Positions 1 to 12,266 of a stretch of 64,000 bases of DNA are shown one piece after another (positions within the stretch are counted from its first letter, which is position 1; every line of letters starts with the position of its first letter). A program made the translations under genes and the position numbers. This stretch comes from Salinigranum rubrum. GTDB taxonomy: Archaea > Halobacteriota > Halobacteria > Halobacteriales > Haloferacaceae. Below the pieces are notes generated by a model. It searched no databases. It worked only from the letters and a program-made list of their open reading frames with translations, and was not told where the DNA came from. The stretch is taken from assembly GCF_002906575.1 (NCBI RefSeq), contig NZ_CP026309.1, forward strand, positions 2,170,001 through 2,234,000, read 5' to 3'.

Positions 1-992
1 TCGTACGTGCCGTTCCCGTCGTACGCCACGTCCGAGGTGACGTTCACCGTCGCGTTCTCGACGTCCGCACCGTCGTCGGTGACGGTCACCGTTGCCGTCC
101 CGTCGCTGTTCTGCACGACGTCGACGGCGAGTCCGGTGTCGACCGGTGACAGTTCCGCGACCGTGGTCGCCTCGTCGTCACCGTCGGCGGCCGTCACCGT
201 GACGTTCACCGTCTCGGCGGGTTCGGGGAGCGCGAGCGTCCCGTTCTCGTCCGTCGCGTCCGTCCCGTTGCCCGCGTACGGGGCGTCCGACTCGACGGCG
301 ACAGTCGCGTTGTCCACCGCCGCGTCGTCGCGCGTCACGGTGACAGTCGCCGTGCCGTCGTCGTTCGCCTCGACGGCGACTTCGAACTCCGCAATCGGTT
401 CGACAGAGTCCGTCCGAATGGCTTCGAGGTCACCGCTGGTCACCACGGCGGTGAGTTCGGTCGCACTGGCGGGTTCGGGGAGCGCGAGGCTCCCGTTCTC
501 GTCCGTCGTGTACGTACCCTCTCCCGTGTAGGCGACCGTCGAGGTGACGTCGACCTCGGCCCCCACGAGCGCGTCACCGTACTGGGTGGCTTCGAGGTGG
601 ACCGACCCGTCGTCGTCCTGCGTGAGGGTCACGTCGATGGAGTCCTCGACGGGGACGAGGGTGAACGTCTCGGTCGTCGTGGTGCCGTTAGCCGTCACTT
701 CGACCTCGATGTCGACCGGTTGATCGGGGTTCGGCAGTTCGATACTCCCCTCGGTGTCGGTCGTGTACGTTCCCTCGCCCGCGTAGGTAACGCCCGACGT
801 GACGTTTACCGTCGCGTCCTCGACGGGTGTGCCGTCGCTAGTGACGGTCACGGTGGCGTTCCCCGTCGTGGGGTCCTGCGCGAGCGATACTCCGAGGCTC
901 GTCTCTGTCTCCTGTGCGCTGACGGCCGCTGGTGAGAAGGCGGTCATCACCAGCATCGCCGTGAGGAGGATGGCTGTGAGTTTGCGGCGCAT
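1..992 (-). CDS. Secreted repeat protein with Ig-like/carboxypeptidase-regulatory-like repeats (3' end missing)
   Basis: Read leftward from an ATG at 992 with no stop before the window edge, so at least 330 codons. Residues 1-28 form a signal peptide: two Arg and a Lys, a hydrophobic stretch, then a cleavage-type AVSA. The rest is built of repeats of roughly 80-90 residues, each with a stretch like DGTATVTVT, a D/N-ATV segment, YAGEGTYTTD and a LPEP-type turn. Such repeats are known from surface-exposed Big/CarboxypepD_reg-like beta-sandwiches, so I infer an extracellular or cell-wall protein. A TATA-like TTTAAGATA lies about 27 bases upstream of the ATG, consistent with a leaderless transcript. 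Ligand and function are unknown. Confidence 0.85.
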   Translation of the reverse strand, partial: MRRKLTAILLTAMLVMTAFSPAAVSAQETETSLGVSLAQDPTTGNATVTVTSDGTPVEDATVNVTSGVTYAGEGTYTTDTEGSIELPNPDQPVDIEVEVTANGTTTTETFTLVPVEDSIDVTLTQDDDGSVHLEATQYGDALVGAEVDVTSTVAYTGEGTYTTDENGSLALPEPASATELTAVVTSGDLEAIRTDSVEPIAEFEVAVEANDDGTATVTVTRDDAAVDNATVAVESDAPYAGNGTDATDENGTLALPEPAETVNVTVTAADGDDEATTVAELSPVDTGLAVDVVQNSDGTATVTVTDDGADVENATVNVTSDVAYDGNGTY

Positions 993-1071
993 TTCACGTT
1001 CGACGAACAGTCACAATATCTTAAACTAGGGCTTCGCTCAGCACCGATTCGGGCCGGTTCATCCCCGTTTT

Positions 1072-1089
1072 AGCCGGATTTATCCGGCT
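1072..1089. promoter_or_regulatory. Perfect palindrome AGCCGGAT-TT-ATCCGGCT
   Basis: Two 8-bp arms separated by TT, upstream of the secreted repeat gene and downstream of the rRNA operon. It could be an operator for the leftward gene or part of an rRNA termination region. The sequence does not decide between them. Confidence 0.4.
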
Positions 1090-1368
1090 TAATCGAGAGG
1101 AAGACAGTTCGAGACGGTCGATTCCGGAAACGAGAGGTGTTCGGCGACCGATCCGTGTTCGGACGCGGACGACAACTGCGATGGCCGTAGGGTGCCCGTC
1201 CGTCGACAGGCCGAGTGACGACTCGCTCTGCATCCCGAACGCGCGTGGGCGCGTGTGCTCGTCGAGCCTGCGGCTCTGTGATGAAAAACGCGGGGGAGGC
1301 TGAAAGGTGAGGCGGGTACACGGACGCGTCGCGTTCGAGTCGTCACGCTGCGTGTGAAACCGCCTCCG

Positions 1369-1460
1369 AGTATGAGTACGAGGACGAGTGTGGGTACGAG
1401 TTCGACTAAAAGTACGACTGTACGTACCAGTACGAGTACGAATATGAGTATGAAGTATGA
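1369..1460. repeat. Degenerate GAGTAC-type hexamer tract beside 5S rRNA
   Basis: About fifteen imperfect units of GAGTAC/GAGTAT/GTACGA run up to the 3' end of 5S rRNA. The strand asymmetry and period of six suggest slipped-strand expansion. No open frame with protein character uses it. Confidence 0.6.
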
Positions 1461-1463
1461 GTG

Positions 1464-1585
1464 GGAGGCGGCGAATCGGTGTTCCCAGGGGCTCGCGCAC
1501 CCCAGTACTTGCCGATACGCAGGCGAGCTTAACTTCCGTGTTCGGGATGGGTACGGGTGTTACCTCGCCGCTGTGGCCGCCTCAA
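1464..1585 (-). rRNA. rrf: 5S ribosomal RNA
   Basis: On the minus strand it begins TTGAGGCGGCCACAGCGG, contains CCCGTACCCATCCCGAACACGG and ends with the complementary CGCCGCCTCC. Its length of 122 nt is normal for haloarchaeal 5S. It is the last gene of the rRNA operon. Confidence 0.95.
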
Positions 1586-1675
1586 TGCCGACCAGCGGAA
1601 TCGAACCGCTGTCGCGTCCAACGTCGGTAGACGAACCGAGCGTTTCGGTCGCGCTCTCTGTGTGAGAGCGGGTCT

Positions 1676-1745
1676 GATCGTACGTACGTGCAATCCAGTT
1701 TGCGCCTGGACTCGGTTCAGTTCTGATTCGAGTCACAGTGCGGTC
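1676..1745 (-). other. 23S pre-rRNA processing stem, 3' arm
   Basis: This arm pairs with the stretch at about 4680-4760. For example CGTACGTGCAATCCAG here is complementary to CTGGATTGCACGTAC there, and the pairing continues past a bulge. This is the flanking helix that archaeal tRNA-splicing-type endonuclease cuts at a bulge-helix-bulge to release pre-23S. Confidence 0.75.
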
Positions 1746-1754
1746 CACACAGAC

Positions 1755-4672
<2,918 letters not shown>

Positions 4673-4679
4673 TGTTGTG

Positions 4680-4760
4680 ACTGTGTTGTGTGGGCGCACT
4701 TGACTCGATAAACTGAAACGAGTCCAGTGGACGCCTGGATTGCACGTACATACGATCTCA
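4680..4760 (-). other. 23S pre-rRNA processing stem, 5' arm
   Basis: Partner of the arm at 1676-1745. It lies between tRNA-Ala and 23S. A TATA-like CCTTATAAGG at about 4858-4867, upstream in the direction of transcription, could be a spacer promoter, but I would not insist on it. Confidence 0.7.
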
Positions 4761-4895
4761 TTACGCTCCCGGTGACGCCGGGCGCGTTCGACCCTTCCCA
4801 ACCGCGCTTTCGCGGGATGGTGCATCGGTTCGTTCGGGACTCATCGTATCGCCGTGGTCCTTATAAGGAACACGGTTCGGGATGAGTCCCGGGAG

Positions 4896-4967
4896 TGGAC
4901 CCGCTGGGATTTGAACCCAGGGCTTCCTCCTTGCAAAGGAGGCGCTCTGCCGCTGAGCTACGGGCCC
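4896..4967 (-). tRNA. tRNA-Ala (anticodon TGC)
   Basis: Acceptor strand GGGCCCG pairs with CGGGTCC. The anticodon loop reads TTTGCAA with anticodon TGC, and the T-arm has GGTTCAAATCC. It sits in the 16S-23S spacer, the usual place in haloarchaea. No CCA is encoded. Confidence 0.97.
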
Positions 4968-5026
4968 GGTTAGCCCTGGTAGTTCTTAGGTGCCCGGGCG
5001 GACTCGGACTGTGTCGAGTGCGTGGG

Positions 5027-5060
5027 TGGGTGTCAGTGGACGGTCTTTGCGTGCAGTGAA
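5027..5060 (-). other. 16S pre-rRNA processing stem, 3' arm
   Basis: GTGTCAGTGGACGGTCTTTGC is largely complementary, across bulges, to GCAAGGTCCGTCCAGTGACAC at about 6641-6661. These arms flank 16S and form the bulge-helix-bulge processing helix. Confidence 0.7.
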
Positions 5061-5094
5061 AGTGGGCTCACCGTACAGGTGAGTCCCGTTCGTT

Positions 5095-6561
<1,467 letters not shown>

Positions 6562-6639
6562 GTTCCTGTCTCGTCAGAGACAGGGGGTGGCGGGATTTGC
6601 GCTTTCACAGGTGTGAAAGCACGAATCACCGTTCTGCAT

Positions 6640-6670
6640 TGCAAGGTCCGTCCAGTGACACGCGCACACG
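6640..6670 (-). other. 16S pre-rRNA processing stem, 5' arm
   Basis: Leader-side partner of the arm at 5027-5060. The rest of the leader (6562-6827) has local hairpins such as TCTCGTCAGAGA and CTTTCACAGGTGTGAAAG but no gene. Confidence 0.7.
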
Positions 6671-6827
6671 GACTCGATATCGAGTCGAATCGACTCTGGT
6701 GTGAGTCGGTTCGAGAGAGTCCGTCCGGGTGTCACCGAACTACCAGGGCTAACATCAGATTCCGTCTTACGGCGGACCGCAGGGGGGAATCCTCACGAGT
6801 GGTTCGGACCTGAACCAACGAGGGTGA

Positions 6828-6847
6828 CAGGGATAAACCCGTCGAAG
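6828..6847 (-). promoter_or_regulatory. rRNA promoter P3 (nearest 16S)
   Basis: Minus strand CTTCGACGGGTTTATCCCTG: a BRE-like CTTCGACGG directly followed by a TTTA box. It is the third copy of a motif spaced 115-118 bp apart. Transcription would start roughly 25 bases downstream, giving a leader of about 250 nt before 16S. Confidence 0.75.
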
Positions 6848-6942
6848 CTCGATGGTGCGTCCGAGGCGAGCGCGGGCCGGGTTGAACGGCCCGCAGTCGC
6901 AGTGCGTTGTGTTGTGCTTCGCATCACATCGAAACGGCCTGT

Positions 6943-6962
6943 CGCACTTAACCCCATCGAAG
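6943..6962 (-). promoter_or_regulatory. rRNA promoter P2
   Basis: Minus strand CTTCGATGGGGTTAAGTGCG, the same BRE plus TTTA/TTAA arrangement as P1 and P3. The stretch between P2 and P3 contains no gene. Confidence 0.75.
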
Positions 6963-7060
6963 CGTGATGGAGTGTGAGTGTGCGTGTGACGCGTCGGGGG
7001 TGACGCTGACACGCCCGGAGTGACCCGGGCGCGTCGTTCGCATTCACTCGAATGCCGGGG

Positions 7061-7080
7061 TTACATAAAAGGCCGTCGAA
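7061..7080 (-). promoter_or_regulatory. rRNA promoter P1
   Basis: Minus strand TTCGACGGCCTTTTATGTAA. A further, degenerate copy of the TTCGACGGCGC start lies at about 7165-7180 without a TATA element and may be a decayed fourth promoter. Confidence 0.75.
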
Positions 7081-7325
7081 CGAGGTCGGCCACGTCAGTC
7101 GGTTTCACGGGTTCGTGTCTCATAAAGCAATGGGACAACATACCACGGTAGGGCGCGCGGACTAGCGCGCCGTCGAACGACGTCGGGGCCGGCCGACACG
7201 ACGTGCGACCGTCTCGTCTCACGCGTCGCACGACATATCTAGCGGCGCTCATGTACGGGTCGACCTCCCCGACCCGCCCCGGACACGTCGATAGCGAGGG
7301 TGGAGGTTGCCGAGACGGGCAGACC

Positions 7326-7349
7326 TTTTATAAGGGTGCCGTTTATAAG
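7326..7349 (+). promoter_or_regulatory. Twin TATA boxes of tbp
   Basis: Two copies of TTTATAAG, centred near 7331 and 7346, precede the tbp ATG by 46 and 31 bases. The nearer one would give an almost leaderless mRNA. The duplicated box would suit autoregulation by TBP occupancy, which is inference. Confidence 0.65.
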
Positions 7350-7376
7350 TGCGGGCAGAGGAGACACAAACGACAC

Positions 7377-7937
7377 ATGAGTACTCCGGCAGACTCCATC
7401 GAGATTCAGAACGTCGTTGCATCGACCGGTATCGGTCAGGAACTCGACCTCGAAGCGCTCGCCGAGGACCTCCCTGGCGCGGACTTCAATCCGGACAACT
7501 TCCCCGGCCTCGTCTACCGGACACAGAACCCGAAGGCCGCCGCGCTCATCTTCCGCTCGGGCAAGATCGTATGCACGGGGGCGAAGAGCATCGACGACGT
7601 CCACGAGGCGCTCGGGATCATCTTCCAGAAGCTCCGTGACCTCCAGATTCCCGTCGAGGAGGACCCCGAGATCACCGTCCAGAACATCGTCTCGAGCGCG
7701 GACCTCGGCCACAACCTCAACCTCAACGCGCTCGCCATCGGCCTCGGTCTCGAGGACGTCGAGTACGAACCGGAGCAGTTCCCCGGCCTCGTCTACCGAA
7801 TGGACGAGCCGAAGGTCGTCATCCTCCTGTTCGGGAGCGGGAAGATCGTCATCACGGGCGGGAAACAGACGAGCGACGCGGAGACCGCCGTGGTGGAGAT
7901 CGTCGACCGCATCGAGGGACTCGGCCTGCTGGGATGA
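7377..7937 (+). CDS. tbp: TATA-box-binding protein
   Basis: A 186-residue archaeal TBP, the general transcription factor that binds the TATA box and recruits TFB and RNA polymerase. Two imperfect direct repeats of about 90 residues form the saddle. The hallmark segments FPGLVYR are seen twice and the GSGKIV/RSGKIV strands twice, and the length matches the family. The start at ATG 7377 is chosen because MSTPADSIEIQNVVAST is the usual N-terminus. An in-frame extension to 7203 would run through the two TATA boxes. It stands alone between the rRNA promoters and the regulator gene. Haloarchaea often have several TBP paralogues, so this may be one of a set. Confidence 0.97.
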   Translation: MSTPADSIEIQNVVASTGIGQELDLEALAEDLPGADFNPDNFPGLVYRTQNPKAAALIFRSGKIVCTGAKSIDDVHEALGIIFQKLRDLQIPVEEDPEITVQNIVSSADLGHNLNLNALAIGLGLEDVEYEPEQFPGLVYRMDEPKVVILLFGSGKIVITGGKQTSDAETAVVEIVDRIEGLGLLG

Positions 7938-8034
7938 GAAGACGGAGGGTGAGAGAGCCGCCGTCCGCGGGAACGTGCTCGGCGGGTCCGGGCGTCGAAC
8001 CGCGTGAGACGACTGTCGGCAGAGGTGTTGATCG

Positions 8035-8823
8035 ATGACAGCCCGAGAAGACGTCGCGTTCCTCGTCGGGTCGAAGTGTCGCGTCGAGTCGCTCCGAGTG
8101 CTCCGCGGGGAGTCGCTCCGCCCGAGTAGCCTGGCCGACAAGGTCTCGTGCGCGCGCGAAACGGCTCAGCGGAACCTCGCGGGCTTCACCGACCGGGGTT
8201 GGGTGGAGAAACAGAACAGCTCGTACCGACTCACTGTCGCCGGGGGGATGGTACTGGACCGGTACGAGGAGCTCGAACGGTCGGTGGAGAACGCGAAGAA
8301 CCTCGACGTCTTTCTCAGCAACATCGGCGACGTCGCCGACGAGGTCGACACCGACCTGCTCGCAGCCCAGACCGTCACGACCTCCACTCCGGACAACCCC
8401 CACGGACCGATCGACCGCTGGCTCGACCTCGTCGACGGCGTCGTCGACGCCTACTACGGGGTGACGCCGATCGTCAGTCGAGTGTTCAACGAGGCCGCGG
8501 AGGGGGCTATCGGCCCGGAGACCCACATGGAGCTCGTCATCGACGAGTCCGTCCTCAAAACCTCACGGGAGCAGTTCCCGGACGCGCTCGAGTTGGCGTT
8601 CGAACTCGACCAGTTCACGCTCTGGGTCGTCCCGACGGACCTCGAGTACGGGCTGACCATCGTCGACGACCACGTGTGGGTCGCTGCGTACGACGACTTC
8701 GGAAACATCGTCGCGAGCGTCGACGGCGACGACGAGCGGTTCGTCGAGTGGGCACACGCCTGCTACGACGACCTCCGTGAGCGGTCACGACAGGTCGAGC
8801 CGGAGAACGTCTCGACCTCGTGA
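8035..8823 (+). CDS. Winged-helix transcriptional regulator, FilR1/MarR-like
   Basis: 262 residues. Residues 1-75 form a winged helix-turn-helix, with a recognition region around SLADKVSCARETAQRNLAGF and a wing near YRLTVAG. Residues 110-250 look like the FilR1-type effector domain common in haloarchaeal regulators, with the segment HMELVIDESVL followed by an FALD-type strand pattern. Cytoplasmic DNA-binding protein; the effector and targets are unknown. The gene sits 98 bp behind tbp on the same strand and convergent to orc1. The start is the first ATG, with the conserved domain beginning immediately after it. Confidence 0.85.
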   Translation: MTAREDVAFLVGSKCRVESLRVLRGESLRPSSLADKVSCARETAQRNLAGFTDRGWVEKQNSSYRLTVAGGMVLDRYEELERSVENAKNLDVFLSNIGDVADEVDTDLLAAQTVTTSTPDNPHGPIDRWLDLVDGVVDAYYGVTPIVSRVFNEAAEGAIGPETHMELVIDESVLKTSREQFPDALELAFELDQFTLWVVPTDLEYGLTIVDDHVWVAAYDDFGNIVASVDGDDERFVEWAHACYDDLRERSRQVEPENVSTS

Positions 8824-8880
8824 AGCGTCGGGAGCGGGTCGTCACCGTCCGTTCTGGTCGAACGGAGGCGTGACAGCCGG

Positions 8881-10086
8881 TCACGGGTCCACGTCCTCGG
8901 AGAGCACCTCCTGAACCACGTCGGGGTCTTCGAGGAGTTGGTGTTTGGTGTAGCTCCCCTCGGCGCTCCCACCGCTGTGTTTCGACTGTTCGATGATGTC
9001 GAGGAACGCGTGCTCCTTCAGCAGGTCCCGGACCCGTCGAAGCGAGAGCGTGTCCGAGCCCTGCTGGGCGCAGATGTTCTCGTAGACGTCGTAGACGCGG
9101 CTCGTCCGGAAGCCGTCCTCGTGTCGCGCCGACAGCGAGAGCATCGCGAGCGCCTGGAGGACGTACCGCGAGTGCGGCGTCGACCCCCGGATGAGTTCGC
9201 GGAACCGGTCGGTCTCCGCGCGCTCGCGCGCTTGCGTGACGAACTCCTCTTTCACCGTGGTCGATCCGGTCGACTGCGCGATCTCTCCCGCATAGCGAAG
9301 AATGTCGATCGCCTTCCTCGCGTCACCGTGTTCGCGCGCGGCCAACGCGGCAGCACGAGGAACCGTCGAAGGGTCGAGCACCCCGTCACGGAAGGCGTCC
9401 GACCGCGCCTCCATGATGGCGCGAAGCTGGTTCGCGTCGTACGGCGGGAAGACGAACTCCCGTTCGCACAGCGAGGACTTGACGCGTTCGTCCATCCGGT
9501 CCTTGTACTGGATCTTGTTCGAGATGCCGATGACGCCGAGCTTACACTCGGTGATTTTGCCGGCCTCGCCCGCGCGCGACAGTTGCATCAGAATGTCGTC
9601 GTCGCTCAGCTTGTCTATCTCGTCGAGAATGATGAGCACGACGTCGTACAGCCGGTCGAGAACCCGCCAGAGCCGCTTGTAGTACGTCGACGTGGACAGC
9701 CCCTTGTCCGGAACGCGAATGTCGGTCACCTCGGGACGGTTCACGCTCTCGGCGATGGTCTGGACGGCCTGCGTCTCGGTCGTATCCTGCGCGCAGTCGA
9801 CGTACGCGAAGGTGGCCGTCACCGACTCCTCGCCGGCGGTGTCGACCAGTCGTTGCGAGACGTACTTGGCACACAGTGACTTTCCCGTGCCGGTCTTCCC
9901 GTAGATGAGTACGTTGCTCGGGCTCTGCCCGAAGATGGCCGGGTTGACCGCCGCTGCGAGGTTCGATATCTCGTCGTCCCGGCCGACGATGCGCCCCTCG
10001 CCGGGGAGGTGACTGATCTCGAGGAGTTCCTTGTTCGCGAAGATGGGGTCCTCTCGCGTGAAGAGGTCGTCGGCGGCGTTAGGCAT
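8881..10086 (-). CDS. orc1: Orc1/Cdc6 replication initiator
   Basis: 401 residues, the archaeal origin-binding AAA+ ATPase that recognises ORB repeats and loads MCM helicase. Walker A GKTGTGKS has its Lys at residue 69, Walker B LIILDEIDKL has Asp155-Glu156, and the C-terminal third is a winged-helix domain. The start at 10086 (MPNAADDLF) is chosen because further upstream the frame runs into origin boxes at 10103-10164. The gene is transcribed away from the origin beside it, the normal arrangement for an initiator and its cognate origin. This pairing is the main reason to call the region an active origin. Confidence 0.96.
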   Translation of the reverse strand: MPNAADDLFTREDPIFANKELLEISHLPGEGRIVGRDDEISNLAAAVNPAIFGQSPSNVLIYGKTGTGKSLCAKYVSQRLVDTAGEESVTATFAYVDCAQDTTETQAVQTIAESVNRPEVTDIRVPDKGLSTSTYYKRLWRVLDRLYDVVLIILDEIDKLSDDDILMQLSRAGEAGKITECKLGVIGISNKIQYKDRMDERVKSSLCEREFVFPPYDANQLRAIMEARSDAFRDGVLDPSTVPRAAALAAREHGDARKAIDILRYAGEIAQSTGSTTVKEEFVTQARERAETDRFRELIRGSTPHSRYVLQALAMLSLSARHEDGFRTSRVYDVYENICAQQGSDTLSLRRVRDLLKEHAFLDIIEQSKHSGGSAEGSYTKHQLLEDPDVVQEVLSEDVDP

Positions 10087-11286
10087 GTTGGGCCACACCG
10101 GGTTTCCGGTGAAATGCGTTGTGATTCGCGCGCCGAGAGACACACACCACGTTTCCGGTGAAACGGGGTTCGAGCGGGCGGTTCGTGCACCTGAAGCCAC
10201 GGTTTCGATTCACCGGAAACACGGTGTCTCTCACGAGCGAGTGGCTGGGCCAAGTCGTACTGAGCGTCAGAATCAGGGGGATGAGGACCGTCAGCGGGGA
10301 TTCGTCGAGGGACGACTTCGGCGAATGAGACGCCATCGACCGTCGGTTGTCGTCGGGGGTATCCTCGTGAACGGCCCGCCGGGCACGACAAGCAGTTCGG
10401 TGGTTCCCGTGGAACGATGTCCAGAACGGACATCTAGTAGTGAATGCTGAACGGGCTACGGTAGAGTAAACGATTAACTAATTTAAAGTTTCTGTTCGCG
10501 GGTCGACGAACGGCAGTGAGGACACTGCGGACACAGTGGGGGCTCACCGCCGGGTTCACCGGAAACGTGGTGTGTCCGAGTCCCAACTCGCCACCCGTCC
10601 GGCGGCCCACACGCCCGCCCTTTCTCACGGCTCATCAGCTACACTCGGCCGACAGCCGAAGCGAGACGACGACGAGCCGAGACACCGACAGTCCACGAGT
10701 TCACCGGAAACGAGGTGTGCACCACCCTGCTGGCTGCAGGCATCCCCTGTTCACCGGAAACGTGGTGTCTCCGAGACCGAAGTTCGGAGCGTAGTGTCTC
10801 CGAGGTTCACCGAGCGGCCCATACTGGATTAGCCTTCGATGCACGGGACCGGTACACAGCGAGTGTCGCACACGCCGACTGTCGAGAGGCGTTCCCGGAG
10901 GATTTCACCGGAAACGTGGTGTGCCCGAGTCCTGGCTGCGGCCTCCGTCGGCCGATTCACCGGAAACACGGTGTCCACCGGGGACCGAGCAGTTCACCGG
11001 ATGCGCAGTGTTCAGCGAAAACGGACGCTCTCACCGGAACTCAGGTGCGGTGATTCGTCTAGTCGGGATTCCGGGACCGGCCATCCCTGCTCGCAGACGG
11101 GTGTTCACCAGCGGCCGTTCGCCGATGACTGCTCACCGGAAACGTGCGATGACTGTTCACCGGAAACGTGGTGTGTCTTGGACCCTATTGACGGCGCTTT
11201 CGGGTGCAGACGGGGGTACGAGAAACCGCTCCGTTCACCGGAAACGAGGTGTCGTGGACGGCGGCAATTCGTGATACGTCCGCTTC
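10087..11286. other. oriC1: Replication origin with about 12 ORB elements
   Basis: About 1.2 kb without genes. Boxes of the form TTCACCGGAAACGTGGTGT start near 10555, 10700, 10750, 10903, 10956, 11132, 11155 and 11234 on the plus strand, with degenerate ones near 10991 and 11030. On the orc1 side, inverted copies (TTTCCGGTGAA) lie at 10103 and 10150 and a direct copy at 10209. An AT-rich stretch divides the two sets. ORBs are the known Orc1/Cdc6 binding sites of haloarchaea, with a G-rich tail (GGTGT) on one side. The number and order of boxes were read by eye. I cannot say from sequence alone that this is the dominant origin. Confidence 0.92.
10452..10498. other. AT-rich duplex-unwinding stretch of the origin
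   Basis: About 45 bp including AACGATTAACTAATTTAAAG, the only AT-rich run in the origin. It lies between the inverted box set next to orc1 and the direct box set, which is the expected place for initial melting. Confidence 0.75.
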
Positions 11287-12144
11287 TCACTCGGCGGACG
11301 AGTCCGCACTGACGAGGTGGGTCGTCGACGCCGGGTCCGTCCGGTCCGAACTGCCGTCGACGACGAGTACGGCCCACTCGTCCCGAACCGAGGGGACGCC
11401 GTCGAAGACGTGTTCGGGGACGAGCGGCATCGGGAGCGGGACGTACGCGTTCGCACGCATGTCCGCCACACCGTCGTAGACGCCGACAGTGCGGTCGTCG
11501 CGCGACCGGACCCGGAACCGCTTGTCGTCGGCATCGCGGTGGTACGCGTAGGGGAACGACTCGGCGGTCGGGCAGGCGAGGTCGTCGACACCGTCGAAAC
11601 ACACGACGACCGCACCGACTGGTTCGTCGCGTTCCTCACCCGCGCGGCCCTCGTCCTTCGCGGTCTTCCCGGGATCGACGAGGATGAGTGAGCGGTCGTC
11701 GCCCACGCCGCTCTCGCGCCAGACGAGGTCGTCCGGTGCCGTGTCGGTCCGGGTCGCCGCGTACCCTCCCTCGGCGAGCGGGATGCGGTCGGGGCCGTTG
11801 TAGAACGTTCGTCGGCCGTGGCCGTCCTCGGCGGCGACCAGCGGCGGCCGACGTAACACCTCGTGCACCTCGTGGGCGTCGCTCTCGCTCTCGACGACGA
11901 ACAGCGAGAAGCGGTCGTTCCCGGCGTTGTTCCGGAGCCGCGAGAGGAGCGTCGTGGGCGTCGTCTCGTCGCTCGCGAGCGGTTCGATGGCGACGAGACC
12001 GTTCGTCGCGCGCGGGACGAACGGGGAGGCGTCGGCCGTCGGTTCGGCGAGAGACACCGGGAGCCACGGCTTACGCGGCGTCGTCACCTCGTACCCGCGG
12101 TCCTCACAGGCCGCCCGGCCGAGGGCGTGGAGTCGGTCGGTCAT
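11287..12144 (-). CDS. Origin-side conserved haloarchaeal protein of unknown function
   Basis: 285 residues, soluble, strongly acidic, no signal peptide or membrane segment. I recognise no catalytic motif. It contains segments such as TNGLVAIEPLASDETTP and RTFYNGPDRIPLAEGGYA that look like a folded haloarchaeal family of restricted range. It faces the origin from the side opposite orc1 and is transcribed toward it, with its stop directly next to the last ORB. Genes in this place have been called origin-associated in other haloarchaea. Whether this is one of those families needs a homology search. The divergent partner is the helicase gene that starts 122 bp away. Confidence 0.75.
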   Translation of the reverse strand: MTDRLHALGRAACEDRGYEVTTPRKPWLPVSLAEPTADASPFVPRATNGLVAIEPLASDETTPTTLLSRLRNNAGNDRFSLFVVESESDAHEVHEVLRRPPLVAAEDGHGRRTFYNGPDRIPLAEGGYAATRTDTAPDDLVWRESGVGDDRSLILVDPGKTAKDEGRAGEERDEPVGAVVVCFDGVDDLACPTAESFPYAYHRDADDKRFRVRSRDDRTVGVYDGVADMRANAYVPLPMPLVPEHVFDGVPSVRDEWAVLVVDGSSDRTDPASTTHLVSADSSAE

Positions 12145-12266
12145 CGTCCAGGGATACGGACCGGACCGTCAAACCGTTGTCGTGCCCGAGGAGACCACAG
12201 GGACGCGACGCACCTCTCGCCCGGCGAGACACAACGCGTTTCTTCGCGGACCCGCTACCCGTCTCA

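Larger units (their letters stand above)
993..1463. other. Intergenic region downstream of 5S rRNA, no gene seen
   Basis: No convincing coding frame: open frames here are Arg/Thr-rich and unlike haloarchaeal proteins. The stretch holds the promoter of the secreted repeat gene, a short palindrome and a degenerate hexamer tract. A tRNA-Cys, which often follows 5S in haloarchaeal rRNA operons, was looked for and is not present. Confidence 0.6.

Noticed and set aside
993-1463. tRNA-Cys behind 5S rRNA
   Set aside because: No cloverleaf with a GCA anticodon or a GGTTCAAATCC arm could be found on either strand.
10096-11252. Possible CRISPR array
   Set aside because: The repeated TTCACCGGAAAC boxes are irregularly spaced (25 to over 300 bp), occur in both orientations and sit beside orc1. 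They are origin boxes.
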